A stretch of DNA of 64,000 nucleotides, from NCBI GenBank assembly GCA_017303935.1, contig JAFLBD010000002.1, positions 124,001 to 188,000 of the forward strand. Direction: 5' to 3'. The stretch's first letter is position 1. Every line of letters begins with the position of its first letter. This stretch comes from Armatimonadota bacterium. Its GTDB lineage: Bacteria; Armatimonadota; Fimbriimonadia; Fimbriimonadales; Fimbriimonadaceae. The notes beneath the pieces are model-generated. The model ran no database searches. It saw only the letters and a program-made list of their open reading frames with translations, and had not been told where the DNA came from. Positions 55,520 to 63,601 of this stretch are shown piece by piece. Both the position numbers and the translations under genes were made by a program.

Positions 55520-56608
55520 TTAGAGTTCGAGGAGTTCTTCCTCGAACTCTTCGTTTTTACTGATCGCACCATTCGCTCCACAACTGTAGATGTTTTCTAA
55601 ACGGACACCAAACTTCCCGGGCAAATAGATTCCGGGCTCGATGCTAAAGCAATGCCCCAGTTCCAGTAAGGTGGCATTGTCCGCGGAGACGTTTGGCTGT
55701 TCGTGCCCTCTGATTCCGATACCGTGCCCCGTTCGGTGCGTAAAGAACTCTCCAAAGCCCGCATCTTCGATCACTTTTCGGGCGGCCTTATCCACTTCGG
55801 CCAAAGGCGTCCCGATCGAAACTGCATTCTTTGCCGCTCGATGCGCCTCAAACACGACTCGGTAAACGTGCCGCGCTTCTTCACCACAATTTCCAATGCC
55901 CACGACCCGCGTGATATCGGCCTGATAGTGATCGACCTCGCATCCAAAATCGAGCAAGAGCAATTCTCCGACCGCTGTCAGCGAGTCACCGTTCAAATGG
56001 TGCGGCTCGGCGCTACCAGCGCCTGTCCCAACAATGCAGAACGTCGGCTTGGCACCTTTGGCGAGAACCTTGTTGCGAATAATGCCTTCAATTGCCACCT
56101 CGCTCATTCCGGGCCCGAGTTCTTTAAGAAGTTCACGGTAAACCTCGTCGACGACGGCCCCAGCTCGCCTTAACGCATCCAGTTCTTCGTCATCTTTGGT
56201 GGACATGGCAGCCGCAACGCACTTTTCGGCAGAGTGATAGGCCGCGGCCGGCAACACATTTTGAATTCCTAGCAGAATATCCGCGCGCATTTCGGCATCA
56301 ACTCCGATGACGGCTCGGTCAAGACTCCATTCTTTGGCGAGATTGGCGACAAGTCGCATTGGATCTTCCCCGTCTTTCCAACTTTGAATCTGCTTGATCC
56401 CGCACCTCTCTGCCTGAGAATGGCTAAGCGCCGGGCAGATGAGAGCCGTTTCGCCGCTTGATCGAACAGCCAAAACCATCAATCGCTCGTGTCCATCTTC
56501 AAAAAATCCGGCCAGATAGCCCATTGATGCTGGCGAGGAAAGAAAAAGAACATCCACATTCGCCGAATTCATGGCATCGGTCACTTTGGACAATCGCGCT
56601 TGAATCAT
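55520..56608 (-). CDS. M24 family Xaa-Pro aminopeptidase-like protein
   Basis: A 362-aa protein: a creatinase-type N-terminal domain (1-130) and a pita-bread metallopeptidase domain with metal ligands in LLLDFGCEVDHYQADITR (Asp, Asp), HRTGHGIGIRGHE (His), SIEPGIYLP (Glu) and GVRLENI (Glu). It likely removes residues before proline. The acidic C-terminus is shaped by the embedded terminator of the neighbour. Confidence 0.92.
   Translation of the reverse strand: MIQARLSKVTDAMNSANVDVLFLSSPASMGYLAGFFEDGHERLMVLAVRSSGETALICPALSHSQAERCGIKQIQSWKDGEDPMRLVANLAKEWSLDRAVIGVDAEMRADILLGIQNVLPAAAYHSAEKCVAAAMSTKDDEELDALRRAGAVVDEVYRELLKELGPGMSEVAIEGIIRNKVLAKGAKPTFCIVGTGAGSAEPHHLNGDSLTAVGELLLLDFGCEVDHYQADITRVVGIGNCGEEARHVYRVVFEAHRAAKNAVSIGTPLAEVDKAARKVIEDAGFGEFFTHRTGHGIGIRGHEQPNVSADNATLLELGHCFSIEPGIYLPGKFGVRLENIYSCGANGAISKNEEFEEELLEL
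55522..55556 (+). terminator. Terminator of the PEP-CTERM gene, inside the convergent coding sequence
   Basis: A perfect 12-bp stem (AGAGTTCGAGGA / TCCTCGAACTCT), loop GTTCT, then TCGTTTTTA on the plus strand. It lies within the last codons of the minus-strand peptidase gene, which spell an EEFEEELLEL tail. Confidence 0.88.
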
Positions 56609-56660
56609 TTCACTAGTTTAGCTTGACGTGCGCTAGTTCGGGTATATTTTGCGTTGCGCT

Positions 56661-56734
56661 TGCGGGATCGTCTAAGGGCAGGACAGCGGTTTTTGGAGCC
56701 GTCGGTCTAGGTTCGAATCCTAGTCCCGCAGCCA
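56661..56734 (+). tRNA. tRNA-Gln (anticodon TTG)
   Basis: Acceptor TGCGGGA/TCCCGCA with discriminator G, D arm GTCT...GGAC, anticodon loop TTTTGGA, a 4-nt variable region, and T arm CTAGG-TTCGAAT-CCTAG. CCA is encoded, unlike in tRNA-Lys. Confidence 0.96.
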
Positions 56735-56817
56735 TTCTTTCTTTCCAGGGTTCTGGTAACTCCACGCAACATCAACAGATTTCTTGTGCCTTCGCTCATT
56801 GGCCCGAAAAATGCTGT

Positions 56818-56846
56818 TTGATCCTCGGACCAATATAGACTAAAAT
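56818..56846 (+). promoter_or_regulatory. Promoter upstream of the WecG/TagA gene
   Basis: TTGATC (56818-56823), a 17-nt spacer, TAAAAT (56841-56846). Expected start is near 56853, directly before a long stem-loop. Confidence 0.7.
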
Positions 56847-56855
56847 ATCATTGTC

Positions 56856-56923
56856 GCAAGGGTGCTCATGTTCGCCGGTGAAGGTGAACGAGAATTTGAA
56901 TTGAGGAGAGGACGCACCCTTGC
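56856..56923 (+). ncRNA. Candidate structured 5' leader RNA
   Basis: A 10-bp perfect outer stem (GCAAGGGTGC / GCACCCTTGC) encloses a second stem GTTCGCC/GGTGAAC with a 6-nt loop and a purine-rich arm. It begins at about the predicted transcription start and precedes the glycosyltransferase start codon by 70-80 nt. I compared it from memory with fluoride, c-di-GMP-I and SRP RNAs and saw no match. It is a candidate only. Confidence 0.45.
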
Positions 56924-56988
56924 ACGGATTTAGGCTATTTTTGCGCCTATGTATTGAACCAACGAGGTCGCTCCTCTGTTGTTTTCGG

Positions 56989-57804
56989 ATGAAGCTGAAC
57001 ATGGATCACGAGGTAAGCCAAACTGACCAGCCAAATGGAGTCGCTGAGATTTCATCGGGCGGTTTTTCAGCAGAATCCACTCCCGTTGAAGTCTGTGGCT
57101 ATCAGATCAATCCATTCAGCCACGATCAACTTGTTCAATATGTCCTCGATCGAGTCGCGCAGAAAAAAGGCGGTTGGATTCTCGCTCTGAACTTGGATTT
57201 GGTAGCCAGAGGCATTCGAGAACCTGAATTTGCCACTCTGATCAAACGTGCAACCGTAACTGTTGCCGATGGTCAACCCTTGGTTTGGGGGGCAAAGAAG
57301 AAAAACCCTGCGCTTAAAGACCTCGAACGCGCTACTGGTTCCGATCTCACTCAGGCGCTACTCCACAAAGTATCGCCTGCCAACACGGCGATCATCGGTG
57401 GGAAGGACCCCAAACTTGCTCTCACTAAAGAAGGGCTCAACCCGAGCGATCCCTGGTTTGTTTTCGATGGATTTGTGAAACTCGATGAAGAATTCATCGA
57501 AAGCCTTTACAGCCAGATCAAAGATCGATCTCTAGTGTTTGTTGCACTCGGGGTACCAAAGCAAGAGAAGCTTATCGATGCCCTTATGGCAAAGATGCCT
57601 GAAACTACTTTCATTGGCGTCGGTGGCTCGTTCGAATTCCTCGCGGGATATACGAGCCGAGCACCGAAGTGGATGCAGCGCAATGGCCTGGAATGGTTTT
57701 ACAGGCTGTGCACCGAGCCGAGACGACTCTGGAAGCGATATCTCATTGACTACATTCCCGGCGGGCTCGCGCTCCTGAAAGATATGCGCAATTCTAAGCG
57801 CTAA
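56989..57804 (+). CDS. WecG/TagA/CpsF family glycosyltransferase
   Basis: About 271 aa from the ATG at 56989 (57001 is also possible; a TTG frame reaches 56920 inside the leader stem). The GT26 pattern is clear: ILALNLDLVARG, VADGQPLVWGAK, VFVALGVPKQEKLI, FIGVGGSFEFLAG and APKWMQRNGLEWFYRLCTEPRRLWKRY. It adds a ManNAc(A)-type sugar to a lipid-linked glycan at the inner membrane. The end overlaps the heptose gene by 11 bp. Confidence 0.88.
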   Translation: MKLNMDHEVSQTDQPNGVAEISSGGFSAESTPVEVCGYQINPFSHDQLVQYVLDRVAQKKGGWILALNLDLVARGIREPEFATLIKRATVTVADGQPLVWGAKKKNPALKDLERATGSDLTQALLHKVSPANTAIIGGKDPKLALTKEGLNPSDPWFVFDGFVKLDEEFIESLYSQIKDRSLVFVALGVPKQEKLIDALMAKMPETTFIGVGGSFEFLAGYTSRAPKWMQRNGLEWFYRLCTEPRRLWKRYLIDYIPGGLALLKDMRNSKR

Positions 57805-58990
57805 TCGCCTTTTTGGCGAGATCGAGCACAGTTCCCTCAGTAAAGAGATAGCCCGGAATTCCGGCAGCTTCCGCCGCTTGGATATCTGTGATTGCATCGC
57901 CAATCAAAAAGCTTCCGCTCGGATCAATCTCCCAATCTCGCATCGCCTTTAAGATCATTCCTGGCTTTGGCTTTCGGTCTTCCGAATCCAGCAGGTATTC
58001 GCCAATGCCCTCGGTCGGATGATAGGGACAAAAATACGCCGCATCCCAATGCGCACCGTGTTCCCGCATCTCGAGCGCAAGGCGATCCATAAACTGATGA
58101 TATTGCTCCTCAGTGAACTTGCCTTTGGCGATCCCGGCTTGGTTTGTGACGACAATTACCAAGTATCCGAGGCTGTTGAGGAGCTTCACTGCCTCAAACG
58201 CTCCGGGAACAGGTTGAAAATCCTCCCACCGGTGCGTGTGATGGGTGTTGACGTTCAATATTCCGTCACGATCAAAGAAAGCACACTTCTTCTTGCGCCA
58301 TTGCGGCACAGATTGATTCGCCTCAGCCAGAGTTTCCGGCAATCCGATATCGATAAAGAAGCCATCGGAAGGTACCGCCGCAAGCACCCCTTCACTCGCC
58401 AGATCTGGGAAGAGATTCGACTCCAGCGAACACTTGCCTTCGGGCAACCGCGCGACCAATTCTTGATTCAAATTATAGATTCCGGCGTTGATGTACCCCT
58501 GTCCGGACCGCGATTTTTCCGCAAATTTGGTCACTCGCTGGCCATCGCAAATCACCTCTCCATAGCGCGAGACATCGTCCACTCTCCGCATCGCGATGCC
58601 GGCCTTTGCCCACGGGAGTTTCGCAGCTTGATAGACTTCCCACAGGTTGCAATCGTACAGCGTGTCGGCGTTGAGTACGAAGAACTCTTCCGCCAAACGG
58701 GACGCAGCAAACTTCGTGGCCCCACCTGTACCGAGCGGTTGGTCTTCCGCCAAATAATCCAGCTCCAGGCCGAACCTAGAACCGTCACCGAGCGCTTGCT
58801 CAACTTTCTCGGCGAGGTATCCGGTCGAAATTAGAATTCGCTTGAGTCCGTGCCGCTTCAGATTCCAAAGCAGATGCTCCAAAAAAGGCACACCCCCGAC
58901 CGAGAGAATCGGTTTGGGGGTTTCCTTCGTTAGCTCGCCGAGCCTGGTTCCGAACCCGCCGGCGAGCAGGAGAACTTCACTTTGGGCCAC
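57794..58990 (-). CDS. Fused heptose-1-phosphate guanylyltransferase / heptose bisphosphate phosphatase
   Basis: A 398-aa fusion. Residues 1-235 are a sugar-phosphate nucleotidyltransferase (LAGGFGTRLGELTKETPKPI, NADTLYD, RYGEV, GYINAGIY) of HddC type. Residues 236-398 are a HAD-IIIA phosphatase of GmhB type (FFDRDGILNVN, VTNQAGIAKG, the zinc-loop CPYHPTEG, KPKPGMI, IGDAITDIQAAEAAG). With the gmhA and kinase genes just upstream it would complete GDP-D-glycero-D-manno-heptose. GmhB zinc cysteines look reduced (one clear Cys). Confidence 0.88.
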   Translation of the reverse strand: MAQSEVLLLAGGFGTRLGELTKETPKPILSVGGVPFLEHLLWNLKRHGLKRILISTGYLAEKVEQALGDGSRFGLELDYLAEDQPLGTGGATKFAASRLAEEFFVLNADTLYDCNLWEVYQAAKLPWAKAGIAMRRVDDVSRYGEVICDGQRVTKFAEKSRSGQGYINAGIYNLNQELVARLPEGKCSLESNLFPDLASEGVLAAVPSDGFFIDIGLPETLAEANQSVPQWRKKKCAFFDRDGILNVNTHHTHRWEDFQPVPGAFEAVKLLNSLGYLVIVVTNQAGIAKGKFTEEQYHQFMDRLALEMREHGAHWDAAYFCPYHPTEGIGEYLLDSEDRKPKPGMILKAMRDWEIDPSGSFLIGDAITDIQAAEAAGIPGYLFTEGTVLDLAKKAISA

Positions 58991-59555
58991 AGAGTTGTTT
59001 TTCAGCGAGTTCGCAGATGATGTGTCCGATCAAAATATGCATCTCCTGAACACGCGGGGTGACCGGAGAAGGCACTTGCAAGCACAAATCGCACAGCGCC
59101 GGGAATGGAGACTGCTTGTTGCCAGTCCATCCAATCACTTTGATCCCCATTTCGCGGGCCTTTTCTGCCGCTCGCAAAATGTTTGGACTGGTTCCGCTGG
59201 TGGTGATCGCGATCAACACATCGCCTTGTTTGCCATGGGCTTCCACTTGGCGCGAATAAACGACATCGAAGCTGTAATCGTTGCCGATGGCTGTCATCAC
59301 TGTGGTGTTTGTGTGTAGTGCCAAAGACGGAAGAGCCCGCCGCTCCATGAAGAACCGGCTGACGAATTCGCCCGCAATATGCTGCGCGTCAGCAGCACTG
59401 CCGCCGTTCCCGCAAAGCATAATCGTGCCGCCATTAGCCAAAGATTCGGCCACCATGTCCGCGGCCTTGCCGATCTCTTCTGCGATTGCGAACGTGGCCG
59501 CAATGGTTTCCTGGTGATCCTTTAGGATCCGATTAATTTCCTGAATATCTGCCAT
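58977..59555 (-). CDS. gmhA: Sedoheptulose 7-phosphate isomerase
   Basis: A 192-aa SIS-domain protein: IMLCGNGGSAADAQHIAGEFVSRF, ALHTNTTVMTAIGNDYSFD and LIAITTSGTSPNI. It makes D-glycero-D-manno-heptose 7-phosphate. It overlaps the fused heptose gene by 14 bp and follows the kinase gene by 12 nt. Confidence 0.93.
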   Translation of the reverse strand: MADIQEINRILKDHQETIAATFAIAEEIGKAADMVAESLANGGTIMLCGNGGSAADAQHIAGEFVSRFFMERRALPSLALHTNTTVMTAIGNDYSFDVVYSRQVEAHGKQGDVLIAITTSGTSPNILRAAEKAREMGIKVIGWTGNKQSPFPALCDLCLQVPSPVTPRVQEMHILIGHIICELAEKQLCGPK

Positions 59556-59567
59556 GACAATTCTCTT

Positions 59568-60602
59568 TTATGGGACAAACTTTGATTCGGGTGCGTTCCA
59601 GGCACTCACGCCGGTGTGCGTAAAGCTGAGGTCCACCAAATTAGCACCTTGCGCACTGAGCGCACTTTGCACATCGTGACGCTTGAATGGGTCACAAATG
59701 AAGAACATGAAGCCACCGCCACCCGCGCCTGTGATCTTTCCACCCATCGCGCCAGCAGACCGCGCAGCTTCGTAAATTTCGTCGATGAATGGGTTCGAAA
59801 TGCCTTCGGCCATCATCTTTTTGTTCTCCCAGCCTTCGTGTAGCGCAGCTGCAAACTCGACCAGATTGCCAAGCAACAACGATCGCTTCATGTCAAAAGC
59901 CAACTTTTTGATGTTGTCCATCGCATCGACTGCCGACATCTTCTTATCCTTGAAGTTGTCCATCTGCTTCTTCAAGATGTCGCTGTAAACACGCTTGCCA
60001 CCGACATAAGCAAAGACCAGTCGGTACTCCAGTTCGGAAATGACATCATCCGGCAATCGAAGCTGATTGACCAATGTGATGTCCTTGTTGAATTCAATGA
60101 AGTTAAATCCGCCAAATGCGCTTGCGTATTGATCTTGCTTACCGCCGATGATCCCGACCTCAACGCGTTCGATATCAAATGCCTTTTGGGCGACCTGGTA
60201 GCTGTCGAGCGGCATCTTCGCGTAGGCCGCCAGTGCACCGATCATCGCTACAGCAAGCGCGCTCGATGATCCGAGACCCGAGCCAGGAGGTGCGTCGTTG
60301 TGCAGGATAATCCGCAATCCTTCTGGGAAATTGGCGATTTTTCGGAAGTGATCGACAACTCCCTTGGCGAGGTCAAGCTGGCCGTCATAGACAAATGGAT
60401 CGTCGATCCCGTAGCTGATGGAAGCGTCGTAATCGAGGCTCTTGATCTCGATCTTGTCTCCGCCCGGAATCAGAGTGGCGTAGGCATGGCGGTTGATCGT
60501 GGCGCTTAGTACCGCACCTCCGCGCTCGTCACAATAAGGAGCGACGTCTGTTCCTCCTCCACCAAAGCTAATTCTTAAAGGTGCCTTCGCACGAATCCAC
60601 AT
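59568..60602 (-). CDS. hddA: D-glycero-D-manno-heptose 7-phosphate kinase (GHMP family)
   Basis: A 344-aa protein from the ATG at 60602 (MWIRAKAPLRISFGGGGTD). The GHMP ATP motif is PPGSGLGSSSALAVAM, and the end motif is GAMGGKITGAGGGGFMFF. HddA-type kinases phosphorylate the anomeric position of heptose 7-phosphate in the GDP-heptose route, which agrees with the neighbours. A GGTATC box lies 7 nt before the ATG. Confidence 0.88.
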   Translation of the reverse strand: MWIRAKAPLRISFGGGGTDVAPYCDERGGAVLSATINRHAYATLIPGGDKIEIKSLDYDASISYGIDDPFVYDGQLDLAKGVVDHFRKIANFPEGLRIILHNDAPPGSGLGSSSALAVAMIGALAAYAKMPLDSYQVAQKAFDIERVEVGIIGGKQDQYASAFGGFNFIEFNKDITLVNQLRLPDDVISELEYRLVFAYVGGKRVYSDILKKQMDNFKDKKMSAVDAMDNIKKLAFDMKRSLLLGNLVEFAAALHEGWENKKMMAEGISNPFIDEIYEAARSAGAMGGKITGAGGGGFMFFICDPFKRHDVQSALSAQGANLVDLSFTHTGVSAWNAPESKFVP

Positions 60603-60782
60603 AATTTCCGATACCTCTCCAAAGACGCGCCCGAAACGAGCCATCCCGTCCATCTTAGTCCATGATTGTGAACATTAAATGAACGCGGTTCACTCCAGAT
60701 TGTTGGACGATCCGACAAGATTAAACAGGTTCCTTCGCCGGAAAACAACCCTCAACAGGGTACCCTTTAGGTTCAACGCACC

Positions 60783-63587
60783 ATGACCACGCGAGAATTG
60801 CGACAAAAGTACCTGGCATTTTTTAAGGAAAAAGGCCATTCCGAATTTCCAAGCGGCTCACTCATCCCATTCGATGTTACGGGCCGATTGGATGAATCCT
60901 TGTTGTTCAACGGTGCGGGCATGGTGCAGTTCAAGCCGTTCTTTCGAGGTGCCGCACAACCGCCAAATCCTCGGTTGACCACCGCTCAAAAGTGCGTGCG
61001 AACCGGAGACATTGAAGAGGTCGGTGACCTCAGTCACCTCACTTTCTTCGAAATGCTGGGCAATTTCAGCTTCGGCAACTATTTCAAGAAAGAAGCGATC
61101 GCCTACTCCTGGGAGTTTTTGACATCGAAGCAATGGTTGGGGCTAGATCCGAATCGGCTATCGTTCACCGTGTTTGAATCCGATGACGAAGCATTCGGAT
61201 ATTGGGCTGAACATATTTCGGCGGCAGGATTGAACCCAGAACACCGCATTTTCAGGCTCGGAGAAGAAACAAACTACTGGCCAGCAGGTGCGTTTAGCGC
61301 TGGCCCTCCAGGACCGTGTGGTCCGAATTCGGAGATGTTCTACTGGACCTCCAATGAAGAACCGCCACCTTCTGGCGAGTACACCCGTGCCGATTACATT
61401 CGAGATGACAAAGCCGGCAAATGGCTCGAAATCTGGAACGACGTCTTTATTCAGTTTGAGTGGCAAGGATCGTTGCGCAATCCAGATCGTCCGGCAGAAG
61501 GCTACATCAAAGAAGGGATGCCGAATCTCCCATTCCAATCGATCGACACTGGAATGGGGCTAGAGCGAACAGCCACAGTCTTGAGCGGTAAGAGATCGGT
61601 CTACGACACCGATGCATTCCAGGCAATCATCTTGAAGATTGTTGAAGCTGGTTCGGGCTTCTCTTACGGCGAGAATGAAGTTAAGGACCGTGCAATTCGA
61701 ATCATCTCGGATCACATTCGAACTGCTTGCTTCTGTATTGCCGACGGAATCCTGCCAGCTAATAACGGTCGCGGTTACGTGCTACGCCGACTGATTCGCC
61801 GCGCTGTGCTTAAGGGACAGCGGGTGCTTGGGTTCAATGAGCCGTTCTTCCACTACATCTATGAGGGTGTTGCCGACAGCATGGGTGACCACTACACCGA
61901 GCTCGTGGAAAAAGCTGAGGTGATCACGGAAACTCTTAAGAATGAAGAGATTCAGTTCCGGCGCACGATCAAGCAAGGGAGCGAACTCCTTCAGCAATGG
62001 ATCGCTGGGCTCCAAGAAAACAAAGCCGATCTGTTGGATGGTGAGTCCGCCTTTCGGCTGTATGACACCTACGGATTCCCGCTTGAGGTCACTCAAGAAC
62101 TTTGCGAAGAGTCCGGAATTTCGGTGGACGTCGACGGCTACGAATCGGCGATGGCCGAAGCCCAAGAGCGGAGCCGATCCGCGGGAGGGATGGACACCGT
62201 TTACGGCGGCAGCGAAGAAGGATTCCTGGTGCTCATTCAGCAAGAAGCTCCCTCCAAAACCGAATTTATCGGATACGATTTTGCTGAGGCACCTGCTCGA
62301 GTAGTCGCAGCGATTCCTGAAGTCGACGACGAAGGAATGACGACTGGCCGGATCGGCATTGCGCTGGATCGGACACCTTTCTATGCTGAATCTGGCGGAC
62401 AGGTCAGCGACGAAGGGATCATCGAGGGAGCTGGATTTAGGCTGAAAGTGCTCGATTTGGTGAAGCAAGATGGTGTTTTTGTTCACCTCGCCGAGACCCT
62501 ATCGACCAGCCATCCGGAAGAGTTCAAAGGTCTTCCTGTCAAGGATCTCCAAGACATTTTGAATCGACAAATCTTTGACCAAATGGTTAAAGCAACTGTC
62601 GACCTCGACCGCCGCGCAGATATCACACGCAACCATACAGCAACACACTTGCTGCATGCGGCGCTGCGGAAAACGCTTGGAAAGCACGTGACTCAGGCAG
62701 GATCTCTGGTTTCGCCGGAGCACCTTCGATTCGACTTCACTCACGGAAAGGCGATGACTACTGAAGAGATCGCGACCGTCGAGCAACTCGTTAACGAAGA
62801 AATTCTTCTCGGACACTTTGTGACCATCCACACCGGCGTTCCTATTCAGGAAGCGAAGGCGATGGGTGCAATGGCACTTTTCGGCGAAAAGTACGGCGAA
62901 TTCGTTCGGGTTGTCGAGATTCGATCGCATGCCGGTGAGCCAGTGAGCGTCGAACTTTGCGGCGGATGCCACGTCGGCAGCACGGGACAAATCGGATTCT
63001 TCAAGATCCTTCACGAAAGTTCGGCTGCTTCCGGCGTTCGACGCATTGAGGCGGTCACTGGAAAAGGTGCTATTGCTTGGGCGAACCATCAGCACGAAAC
63101 CGTTCGGCAAGTCGCTGAAGTACTCAAATCGACGCCTTCTGACGTGGTTCGCGCCGCGGAAAAGAACGTTGAGCTCCTCAAAGAAGAGCGAAAGAAGCGC
63201 GAAAAGTTGCTTCAATCAGGCGGAGGAGGAGCCGATGCGCAATCGCACAAGGTCGGCGATGTCGAGCTGGTCATTCAGATTTTGGAGGATGTTGCGCCCA
63301 AAGAAGCGCAGACGGTCGCCGACAAAATCGCAAGCGATGCTCCAAACAGAGCTGCATTGCTCGCGGTCAAGGGCGAGGGCAAGCTGACGTTTATTGCAAA
63401 AATCAGCAAAGACGCTCAGGCAAAGGGTGCCCATGCTGGCAACCTCGTCAAAGCACTGGCAAGCTTGACCGGTGGCGGTGGCGGCGGCGGACCAGAGTTC
63501 GCAACAGCCGGTGGACGCAACGTCGATGCGCTATCTGCTGCGCTGGCGCAAGCACCGGAAATCCTCAAAGGTCAAGTCGGAGCCTAA
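60783..63587 (+). CDS. alaS: Alanyl-tRNA synthetase
   Basis: A 934-aa class II synthetase, about 60 residues longer than E. coli AlaRS. The catalytic part has FFEMLGNFSFGNYFK, GPCGPNSE and GMGLERTATVL; the editing domain has HTATHLLHAAL (from about 618) and CGGCHV (near 726); the C-Ala domain has the poly-Gly stretch LTGGGGGGGPEF. It charges tRNA-Ala and removes mischarged Ser/Gly. Its stop lies in a palindrome shared with the convergent gene. Confidence 0.97.
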   Translation: MTTRELRQKYLAFFKEKGHSEFPSGSLIPFDVTGRLDESLLFNGAGMVQFKPFFRGAAQPPNPRLTTAQKCVRTGDIEEVGDLSHLTFFEMLGNFSFGNYFKKEAIAYSWEFLTSKQWLGLDPNRLSFTVFESDDEAFGYWAEHISAAGLNPEHRIFRLGEETNYWPAGAFSAGPPGPCGPNSEMFYWTSNEEPPPSGEYTRADYIRDDKAGKWLEIWNDVFIQFEWQGSLRNPDRPAEGYIKEGMPNLPFQSIDTGMGLERTATVLSGKRSVYDTDAFQAIILKIVEAGSGFSYGENEVKDRAIRIISDHIRTACFCIADGILPANNGRGYVLRRLIRRAVLKGQRVLGFNEPFFHYIYEGVADSMGDHYTELVEKAEVITETLKNEEIQFRRTIKQGSELLQQWIAGLQENKADLLDGESAFRLYDTYGFPLEVTQELCEESGISVDVDGYESAMAEAQERSRSAGGMDTVYGGSEEGFLVLIQQEAPSKTEFIGYDFAEAPARVVAAIPEVDDEGMTTGRIGIALDRTPFYAESGGQVSDEGIIEGAGFRLKVLDLVKQDGVFVHLAETLSTSHPEEFKGLPVKDLQDILNRQIFDQMVKATVDLDRRADITRNHTATHLLHAALRKTLGKHVTQAGSLVSPEHLRFDFTHGKAMTTEEIATVEQLVNEEILLGHFVTIHTGVPIQEAKAMGAMALFGEKYGEFVRVVEIRSHAGEPVSVELCGGCHVGSTGQIGFFKILHESSAASGVRRIEAVTGKGAIAWANHQHETVRQVAEVLKSTPSDVVRAAEKNVELLKEERKKREKLLQSGGGGADAQSHKVGDVELVIQILEDVAPKEAQTVADKIASDAPNRAALLAVKGEGKLTFIAKISKDAQAKGAHAGNLVKALASLTGGGGGGGPEFATAGGRNVDALSAALAQAPEILKGQVGA

Positions 63588-63601
63588 CGGTTAGGCTCCG
63601 A
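63577..63601. terminator. Palindrome over the two convergent stop codons
   Basis: An 11-bp perfect stem TCGGAGCCTAA / TTAGGCTCCGA with a CGG loop. It contains both the alaS TAA and the opposite gene's TAG. No T-run follows on either side, so it is at best a weak two-way terminator. Confidence 0.5.

Noticed and set aside
60603-60782. T-box or other alanine-responsive leader before alaS
   Set aside because: A small hairpin (60700-60718) is present, but no T-box sequence, specifier loop or terminator was seen.
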